A stretch of 64,000 bases of DNA from Euglena gracilis (Eukaryota > Euglenida > Euglenophyceae > Euglenales): NCBI GenBank assembly GCA_039621445.1, contig CP154954.1:17824589-17888588 (forward strand), in the 5' to 3' direction. A program made the position numbers and the translations under genes. Below, one piece after another: positions 19,064 to 27,435 of this stretch (position 1 is its first letter; every line of letters starts with the position of its first letter). The notes under the pieces are model-generated. The model had not been told where the DNA came from and did not search any database. It worked only from the letters and a program-made list of their open reading frames with translations.

Positions 19064-21636
19064 ATGAGCTGCAAAGAAATTGAGACTGCCAAGAAGAACT
19101 TCAACGAACTTTCAAGAAGACAGCTGAAGCTGGGGAACGTGGACACACAGCAGCTGCTGCAGAAGCTGATGAGGCGGCAGCAGCACGTCAGTCCGTGGCC
19201 ATCGCAACCCCCCCCCACCCCCCAGCACATCCAAAGTTTCAAATCCCCCCACTCAAAATGATGGCCATGGAACATGGACGACGGTGGTCAGAAAGAGAAG
19301 ACAGAGGGGGACTACCATCACAGGTCCAACAGACTCCACCCCTTTCCTCACTTCCTCCCCTTCCAGGCGAGAAAGCAAAGGCTATGGCAGCCTCTCAAGA
19401 AATATCAGAAATCCAAAGGATTCAAATCAAAATCAAGGCTATGGCAGCCATCATTCAACAGAGCCTGGGCCCCAGAATTATGGCTATGGCAGCCATCATC
19501 CAAGAGGGCAGGGGGCCCAGATGCAAGGCTATGGCAGCCTGTATCCCAACCTGGGAAGGTCACACTGGGGAAAGGTATGTCCAACTTACCCCACAGTCCT
19601 TCAGGGGAAGGCCAATGGAGGCCATTATATCCAAGAGGCCAATGGAGGCCCGGGCCAAAATATCAAGGCCAATGGAGGCCATTTCAATCAAAATCAGATG
19701 GCCATTGGAGGCCAATGCAGTCAAGACCACAGCCCTTGGGGGGGAGGCCCAAGATTGGCTACACCAGGGCCCCCCCAGAAGATAATCAGCCCACACCCCC
19801 CAGCTGTATATGTACCTCCCCACTGCAGAAACAGACCTTCCCCCATCTTTCAAAAACAGGGGCAAGGCCTGTCTTTGAGCAGCCCTACCCCACAGGTGAC
19901 CCCAGTGATGGGGCAGCCAGAGAGAACCCCAGTGATGGGGCAGCCAGGGGGAAGGACCCCAGTGATGGGGCCTGTGGAATCCCCAGACACATTACACCCA
20001 GGGGTGCCCCCTTTCAGAGCCCTGCAGGCCAGCATCCCCCATTGGGAAAAGGCAGGTGCCAGCAGAGAGGTATTAAACCTGATAAGGGAAGGGGTCATGG
20101 CAGATCTTCCCCTCCCCCCTCTAATGTCCTTAAAAGTTCCCTTCAAAACCCCCCAGGAAGTAATGACTGCCCCAAAAAATTCTGAGAGAATACGAATGTA
20201 CAGGGGCAACAAGGCAAATCCCCCCAGAGGAGGCAAAACATTTTGTCCCTTACTTCATCATTTCCAAAAAAGAAGGGGAAAAGACAAAGGAAAGACTGAT
20301 TTCAGATTGTCGACAGTTAAATCACTATTTCAACCCCCAGAAGTTCAGACTGGAACACATGGGAAACATTTTCCCGTACCTAAGAAAAGGATGGTTTTGT
20401 GGAAAGATTGATCTGAAAGATGCTTATTTTCACCTAAAACTGCACAGCAGCCTGGAAAAACATGTCTGCATGCAAGTGGGGGGGGGTCACTTGGCAGTTT
20501 CAAGCTGCATGCTTTGGTATAAGCAGCCTGCCACAGAAATTTATGACACTCATGAGAGTCTGGGAAAGAAAATTGAGAAAGGAAGGAAAGGTAGTTTTCA
20601 TCTACCTGGACGACATTTTGCTGTTAGCCCCCAGCAGAAAGACAGCAGCCCAGCATTTGGCAGAACAGAAATAAAGAGGGACCTTTTACTGGCAGGTTTC
20701 AGATTAAACCTCCCCAAATCCTGTCTGGAACCCACACAGGAGATAAAACATTTGGGCCAGTGGATCAATTTAAAAAAAGGCCAATTGGAAATTCCTCAGG
20801 AAAACCTGAAATCCCTAAGAAAGGAGCTAGGAAAAGTGCTCACAGCACAAAAAATGAGCTGCAGAAAACTCAGTTCTATTGTTGGACAAGTCAGAAGCTA
20901 TTTAGTTTCAATGCCTTTCCTCAGAATTCTGACAGATCAACTTTGCAAAATGGTGGATTTGCACACAAACTGGGTTTGGGATCACACCCTAACCATTCCC
21001 CAAGGGGTCAAAGATCAAATTCTGGAGTTAAAGGCATTTTTGCAGCCAGGTGTAGGCAGATCATTTCAATCACAGGCCTCTCAAAAACTCTTTTCAGACA
21101 GCAGCACCTGGCAATGGGGGGGGCTGGACAAAGATTCAGGCCAAAAGGTGCAAGATTTTTGGAAGGACTTACATGTCCTTCATATCAATCAAAAAGAATT
21201 GCATGCTGCAGTGGAAACAGTAACAGCACTAGCCAAGCCAAAACAAACGATTGTGCTTCATGTGGACACCCAGGTGGCTGTAAGTTATTTGACAAAGTGG
21301 GGAGGCAAAAAGCCCTACTTAAATTCCATCTTAAAACCCCTGCCGTATCATTGCCAAGAAAAGCAGATCAATTTGCAGGTGGTTTGGGTTCCCACAAAGG
21401 AACAATTGGCAGACTCCTTGACCAGGGAGCAAAAGGACCCAGGGGATTATACCCTCAATCTAAACATCTTTCACCAAATTCTTCAGTTTTTCAGAAAAAA
21501 CATAATCCCAGAGGTGGACATGTTTTGCACCCCCAACAACAAAAAATTTCCCCAGTTTGTTTGTCGATACCCCCACCAAGGGGCTTTGCTGGCGGATGCC
21601 TTAAAGGCAGATTTGAGGGGACTCCCCCCAGTTTAA
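19064..21636 (+). pseudogene. DIRS copy B Gag-Pol (multiply frameshifted)
   Basis: ATG at 19064 (MSCKEIETAKKNF) matches the Gag start of copy D. Gag then passes through two further frames before the GYGS repeat region (19380-19560) and the TPVMGQP repeats (19900-19970). An extra C near 20171 shifts into the RT frame. A longer G-run at 20478-20486 shifts out and a ~5-bp insertion near 20660 restores it, so YLDDILLL is in a third frame. RNase H (LFSDSSTWQWGG, LHVDTQVAVSYL) is readable. The MTase breaks at an inserted base, giving a stop at ~21634 just before the NPPW position. Confidence 0.85.
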
Positions 21637-21901
21637 TGTAACCCCCCTGGAGCATCATTCCCCAAAGGGTTCAGAGATTAATGTTACACCCAGACCTAAC
21701 ATGTCTGTTGATCGTACCCCACTGGGCTTCAACATCATGGTGGCGCCAATTAATGTCAATCAGACAGCCAGGCAGCAAAGTTTTACTGGTACCCTCTTGG
21801 TGTCTGTTTACAAACTGCTGGGGGGATGAAATGCCCCCCCCAAGGTGGAACTTGGCCTGCTTGATTGTGTCAGGCAAATATTACAATCCCAGGAAGTTGC
21901 G

Positions 21902-22966
21902 ATGCCCAGTATCGACACTTACATAAAAAAACTGGGAAATGTCAAAAGATATGACTCAGCCTTCAGGGCCTTGGTGGGTCAATTGTTGCACAAAGGGGTG
22001 CCCCTGCAGGACTGCACAGTCCACCAGATGGCTGAGGCCATCCTTGGTTTGGCTGTTCACAGCCTCAACACTGCACGAAATGCATATGCAGCCGCATTGT
22101 TACTCCCAGGGTTTGGGTCATTGAGGTTTTCCCCTCTTTTGTCTCCATTGAAAAGGAGATGGAATTCCAATGTCTGCAAGTATGCCCATTTTTGGGACCC
22201 CACTGATTTGCTAGACAACATCATCAGAAATTCAAAACCCCTCTCAGAAAACTCTGTGAAAGAGCTCAGAAACAGACTCATCATCTGTTGGAGGCTTCTG
22301 GCCCTCCACAGGGGGGTTGATTTAGCCAGGACACAACGAAAAATCAGTTTCGTGGGAGAAAAAATTTTCATTTTGTTGCAAAGAAAAGGATGGCAGTTCC
22401 CAAGATGGGAGGAAGTTTTGAATTTACCACACAACCCCCTCATCAGCCCTTGGCATTTGTTGAAAGAGTATGCGGAAAGGACAGCCCCCATGGTTGGGCA
22501 CAAAAATAATTTGTTATGGTCTTTGGATGGTAAAATACCTTTGACGTCAGAAAGAGTGAATTCCTTTACCAAAGAAATTCTGCAAGAGGGGGGGGTGGAC
22601 ACCACCCACTTGAAACTCCACAGCACCAGAGGGGCTGGGGTTTTATGGTGCAAAAATGCTGGTTTACAAGTGGAGGAAGTCCAGCAATTGGGTCAGTGGA
22701 AAAATTTTGGGGCCTTCCAAGCTCATTATTTGAGGCTGGGAGTCGTATCAAAAATTCCAAATATTATGGCCCAAAGGGGGGTGCACAACTCCTCACCATC
22801 TCGCAGTGCGGAGCCCGAATGGTCCCGGACTCCCACGACAGAGGAAGGGGGAGGAAGGGACCAAGAGGGCGAAGCACAAGAAGATGGTGAGCCCAACCCC
22901 CCCACCCAAAAAATCAGCAGAAAAAGAAAAACATCACAACAAGAACGGGGTCCCCCGACCAAGTAG
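21902..22966 (+). CDS. DIRS copy B tyrosine recombinase
   Basis: 354 codons from an ATG that, as in C and D, sits inside the end of the Pol coding region. YR domain: ALHRGVDLARTQRKISF (first Arg), LHSTRGAGVLW (His-x-x-Arg), QLGQWKNFGAFQAHYLRLG (H/W position and catalytic Tyr). It integrates circular element DNA without target duplication. The C-terminus is basic (SRKRKTSQQERG) and is encoded by the ICR-linked repeat. All catalytic residues are present, so this gene could still be functional even though copy B's Pol is dead. Confidence 0.88.
   Translation: MPSIDTYIKKLGNVKRYDSAFRALVGQLLHKGVPLQDCTVHQMAEAILGLAVHSLNTARNAYAAALLLPGFGSLRFSPLLSPLKRRWNSNVCKYAHFWDPTDLLDNIIRNSKPLSENSVKELRNRLIICWRLLALHRGVDLARTQRKISFVGEKIFILLQRKGWQFPRWEEVLNLPHNPLISPWHLLKEYAERTAPMVGHKNNLLWSLDGKIPLTSERVNSFTKEILQEGGVDTTHLKLHSTRGAGVLWCKNAGLQVEEVQQLGQWKNFGAFQAHYLRLGVVSKIPNIMAQRGVHNSSPSRSAEPEWSRTPTTEEGGGRDQEGEAQEDGEPNPPTQKISRKRKTSQQERGPPTK
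22791..22890 (+). repeat. ICR of DIRS copy B
   Basis: CTCACCATCTCGCAGTGCGG... (reverse complement of the left terminus) joined at GGTC/CCGG to GGACTCCCACGACAGAGG...AAGATGGTGAG (reverse complement of the right terminus as at 31640-31719). Confidence 0.8.
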
Positions 22967-23097
22967 CCCCAACCACCCACCCAGAAACACACCAGAAAGA
23001 GACAGACATCCCTATCGAGGGGGGGGGGCCACCAAGCGGCCATGGGAGAGGGGGGGGGCAGGGCCACGACGGTTCAGCTTCGCCAAGGTGTCGGGCG

Positions 23098-23228
23098 AGG
23101 CCGACCATTCGGGCTCCGCACTGCGAGATGGTGAGGTCCTGCTTTCCTTGCCGGCTGTTCTGTTCTGGTGTGTTTGTGCGTGCGCGGGGGGGTGCTTCTT
23201 ACTGCTTTTTGTTGCCGGAGTGGGCTGA
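23098..23228 (+). repeat. Left inverted terminal repeat, DIRS copy C
   Basis: GACCATTCGGGCTCCGCACT to GCCGGAGTGGGCTGATT; same unit as 5018-5143 and 27072-27200. Confidence 0.8.
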
Positions 23229-23346
23229 TTCCTAATTCTGCCCTTCGACCTCAAGGAGAAAGACTTTCAACTCTACGAGTGCGGTCCAGACGGAAGACAA
23301 AGACATTAAAAAATCAAAACACGTGTTCAACGGACTTCAATGAAAG

Positions 23347-26300
23347 ATGTGTTGGAAAAAATTTCATGCTGTCGAGAAGAAGTGGGAGCACAAGGAAGTC
23401 CAAGACAGACAGCTGAAGCTGGAAAACACCGAGGGGCTGCAGGCGCTGGAGCACCTGATGGAGCAGGGCCAACACGTCCGTCCGTGGCCGTCGCAACCCT
23501 CCCACTCCCCAGTTCGTCAGAAATTTCCTGTTTTCAGCAAAGCTTTTGTGACGGTCATGGACCCTGGACACTTGTGGTCAGAGTAAAGCGACGGAGAAGC
23601 CATCCAGGGCAAGGCTCATTGGGTCATGGGGACCCATCACAGTCGTCAATCAAGGAAACATTGTCATGAGAGGGAAAAACAGGTCTGGCAGACTACCCAT
23701 CACTGTTCTCAGCCCCACCCCTATGGCAGGGGAAATATGACAAGTCCAAAGGGTTCAAGTCAGGAAGGTGGAGACCCTCCTCAAAATGGCCATGGGGGCC
23801 ATCTGTCAACAGGGCCTTGGGCCCTTCTCCAAGGCTATGGCAGCCATCATTCAAAAGGGCATGGTGCCCATTTTCAAGGACACAGAACCCAGAATCCCAG
23901 CAGGGGACCCCAGTGGGGAGAGGTATGTCCAACTATCCCCCCAGCACCTTCAAAATCATTCCCCCCAGGGGATGCAAGCCACCGCCAAGACAGGTGGCAT
24001 CAAATCCCAAAGGGAAATGCAGCCATGGTGGCTCATCTGGGGAACCAAGAGGGAAAAAGAAGGCACAAGAAAAGTGCTGGAGAGAAGGTCAATGGAGACC
24101 AAGAAGGACAGATGGCCCCGAAGGCCAATGGAGGCCATCACAATCAAGATATCAAGGCCAATGGAGGCCATTTCAAGCAAATTCAGTGCATTCAAGATAT
24201 CAGCCCTTGGGGAGGAGGCCCAAGATTGGCTACACCAGGGCCCCCCCAGAAGATAACCAGCCCCCCAGCTATATATGTACCTCCCCATTGCAGACACAGA
24301 CTTTCCCCAACCTTTCAAAATCAGGGGGAAAGCCTGTCTTTGAGCAGCCCTATGGCAGGGCCAGAGATGGCCCCAGTGATGGGGGAGCCAGGGAAGACCC
24401 CAGTGATGGGGCAGCCAGGGGAAAGGACCCCAGTGATGGGGCCTGTGGAATCCCCAGACACATTACACCCAGGGGTGCCCCCATACAAAGCCTTACAGGC
24501 CAGCATTCCCCATTGGGTCAAGGCAGGAGCCAGCACAGAGGTATTAAACTTAATAAGGGAAGTGGTCAGGGCAGATCTTCCCCTCCCCCCTCAGATGTCC
24601 TTAAAAGTGCCCTTCAAAACTCACCAAGAAATAATGACTGCCCAGAAGATTCTGAGAGAATACGAATGTGCAGGGGCAACCAGACAAATCACCCCAGAGG
24701 AGGCAAAACATTTTGTCCCTTATTTTATCATTTCCAAAAAGGAAGGGGGAAAGACAAAGGAAAGACTAATTTCAGATTGTCGACAGTTAAATCACTATTT
24801 CAACCCCCAGAAGTTCAGATTGGAACACATGGGAAACATCTTCCCATATCTCAGAAAAGGTTGGTTCTGTGGAAAAATCGATCTGAAAGATGCTTATTTC
24901 CACTTAAAGCTGCACATCAGCCTGGAAAAACATGTTTGCATGCAGGTGGGGGGGGGGAACATGGCAATTTCAAGCTGCTTGCTTTGGTATAAGCAGCCTG
25001 CCCCAAAAGTTTATGACTCTCATGAGAGTCTGGGAAAGAAAATGGAGAAAGGAAGGAAAAGTAGTTTTCATCTACCTGGACGACATTTTGTTGTTAGCCC
25101 CCAGCAAAAAGACAGCAACCCAACATTTGGCAGAAATGAAAAAAGATCTCTTACTGGCAGGTTTCAGAATAAACCTCCCCAAATCATGTCTGGAACCCAC
25201 ACAAGAAATGAAGCATTTGGGCCAGTGGATCAATCTGAAAAAAGGCCAACTGGAAATTCCACAGGAAAAACTAAACTCCTTAAGAAAGGAATTAGGAAAG
25301 GTGCTGACAGCACAAAAAATGAGCTGCAGAAAACTCAGCTCTATTGTAGGGCAGGTAAGAAGCTATTTAGTTTCAATGCCTTTCCTCAGAATCCTGACAG
25401 ATCAACTTTGCAAAATGGTGGATCTGCACACCAAGTGGGGTTGGGACCACACCTTGACCATTCCCCAGGGGGTCAAAGATCAAATTGTGGAGTTAAAGGC
25501 ATTTTTGCAGCCAGGTGTGGGCAGAGCATTTCAATTCCAGGCCTCTCAGGAACTGTTCTCAGACAGCAGTACCTGGCAATGGGGGGGGGGGGGGCTGGAC
25601 AAAGATTCAGGCCAAAGGGTGCAGGATTTTTGGAGGGACCTGCATGTCCTTCATATCAATCAAAAAGAGTTGCAAGCTGCAGTGGAAACTGTAAGATCTT
25701 TGGCCAAACCAAAGCAAACAATTGTGCTTCATGTGGACAGCCAGGTGGCTGTCAGTTATTTGGCAAAATGCGGAGGCAAAAAGCAATACCTAAATTCCAT
25801 CCTAAAACCCCTGTTGTATCATTGTCAGGAAAAACAAATCAATTTGCAGGTGGTTTGGGTTCCCACAAAAGAACAATTGGCAGACTCCCTGACCAGGGAG
25901 CAAAAGGACCCAGGGGATTATACTCTAAACCTGAACATCTTTCATCAAATTCTTCAATTCTTCAGAAGGGACATAACCCCAGAGGTGGACATATTTTGCA
26001 CCCCCAGCAACAAAAAATTCCCCAACTTCGTTTGTCGATACCCCCACCAAGGAGCCTTGCTGGTGGATGCCTTGAGGGCAGACTTGCGGGGCCTCCCCCC
26101 AGTTTATGCAAACCCTCCCTGGAGCATCATTCCCCAATGGGTTCAGAGATTAATGTTACACCCAGACCTAACATGTCTGTTGATCGTACCCCACTGGGCT
26201 TCAACATCATGGTGGCGCCAATTAATGTCAATCAGGCAGCCAGGCAGCAAAGTTTTGTGGGTACCCCCCCCCAATGGGGTCTGTTCACCAACTGCTGGGG

Positions 26301-26403
26301 GGAGGAGATGCCCCCCCCAAGGTGTAAGTTGGCCTGCTTGATTGTGTCAGGCAAGTATTACAATCCCAGGAAGTTTCGATGTCCAGTATCGACACTTACA
26401 TAA
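23347..26403 (+). pseudogene. DIRS copy C Gag-Pol (frameshifted)
   Basis: ATG 23347 (MCWKKFHAVEKKW) starts Gag; this frame stops at 23586 and the homologous frame resumes at about 23626. It runs through Gag repeats (KANGGH, TPVMGQP) into RT (LISDCRQLNHYF, KIDLKDAYFHL). An expanded G-run at 24947-24956 shifts the palm (FIYLDDILLL), RNase H and MTase (DIFCTPSNKKF, YANPPW) into the ORF 24932-26341. A C-run near 26262-26271 shifts back so that Pol ends at 26403 as in copy D. The NPPW motif is intact here. Confidence 0.85.
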
Positions 26404-27071
26404 AAAATCTGGGAAATGTCAAAAGATATGACTCAGCCTTCAGGGCATTGGTGGGCCAGTTATTGCACAAGGGGGTGCCCCTGCAGGATTGCACAATCCA
26501 CAAGATGGCTGAAGCCATCCTTGATCTTGCTGCTCACAGCATCAATACTGCACGAAATGCATATGCAGCAGCCTTGTTACTCCCAGGGTTTGGGTCATTG
26601 AGATTTTCACCCCTTCTGGCTCCACTGAAAAGGAAATGGAATTCCAATGTCTGCAAGTATGCCCATTTTTGGGACCCAACTGGTTTCCTAGAAAACATCT
26701 TGAGGAATTCAACACCCCTCTCAGACCTGTCTGTGAAAGGTCTCAGAAACAGACTCATCATCTGTTGGAGGCTTTTGGCCCTCCACAGGGGGGTTGATCT
26801 AGCCAGGACACAGCGAAAAATCAGTTTCGTGGGAGAAAAATTTTTCATTTTATTGCAAAGAAAAGGATGGCAGTTCCCAAGATGGGAGGAAGTTTTGAAT
26901 TTGCCACACACCCCCCTCATCAGCCCCTGGCATTTATTGAAAGAGTACGTGGAAAGGACAGCCCACATGGTTGGGAACAAAAATAATTTGTTATGGTCTT
27001 TGGATGGTAAAAGACCTTTGACCTCAGAAAGAGTGAATTCCCTTACCAAAGAAATTCTGCAAGAGTGGGGG
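26379..27071 (+). pseudogene. DIRS copy C tyrosine recombinase, truncated
   Basis: Starts MSSIDTYIKNLGNVKRYDSA overlapping the Pol end by 25 bp. Retains LALHRGVDLARTQR but stops matching after EILQEWGVD, before the HSTRG and HYLRLG boxes, because copy D's left terminus is joined there. It lacks His, the second Arg and Tyr. The frame runs on through copy D's repeat, but that reading is fortuitous. Confidence 0.85.
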
Positions 27072-27200
27072 GTGGACCATTCAGGCTCCGCACTGCGAGA
27101 TGGTGAGGTCCTGCTTTCCTTGCCGGCTGTTCTGTTCTGGTGTGTTTGTGCGTGCGCGGGGGGTGCTTCTTACTGCTTTTTGTTGCCGGAGTTGGCTGAT
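27072..27200 (+). repeat. Left inverted terminal repeat, DIRS copy D
   Basis: GGACCATTCAGGCTCCGCAC to GCCGGAGTTGGCTGAT; inverted partner at 31561-31719. Confidence 0.8.
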
Positions 27201-27435
27201 TCCTATTTCTGCCCTTCGACCTCAAGGAGAAAGAGTTTTACTACTACGAGTTCAAGTGGAATTGTTTTTTCGAGGAGTTCTGCCTTCCCGAGAACCAATA
27301 CTCTTACCAACTGGTGGACCGAACTTTCTGTGGAACTTCAACTTCCTGAAGGAAGAATTCAACTGGAACTGGAAGAAATTCAAGAAAAAAGAACAAGAAA
27401 TACAACAGATATCGACAACTGGATTTCCATGAAGA

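Larger units (their letters stand above)
18962..23097 (+). mobile_element. DIRS copy B, main part
   Basis: Resumes after CTTC (18962-18965) with the leader found uninterrupted in copy D, then Gag, RT, RNase H, MTase remnant, an intact recombinase and the ICR (22791-22890). It ends at ...GTGTCGGGCGAGGCC, where the left terminus of copy C begins, so its own right terminal repeat is missing. Confidence 0.85.
23098..27071 (+). mobile_element. DIRS copy C (3' truncated)
   Basis: Starts with the left terminal repeat (23098-23228) directly abutting copy B. Gag-Pol carries homopolymer frameshifts. The recombinase is cut at ~27071, where the left terminus of copy D begins, so copy C lacks the YR active site, ICR and right repeat. 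Confidence 0.85.
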
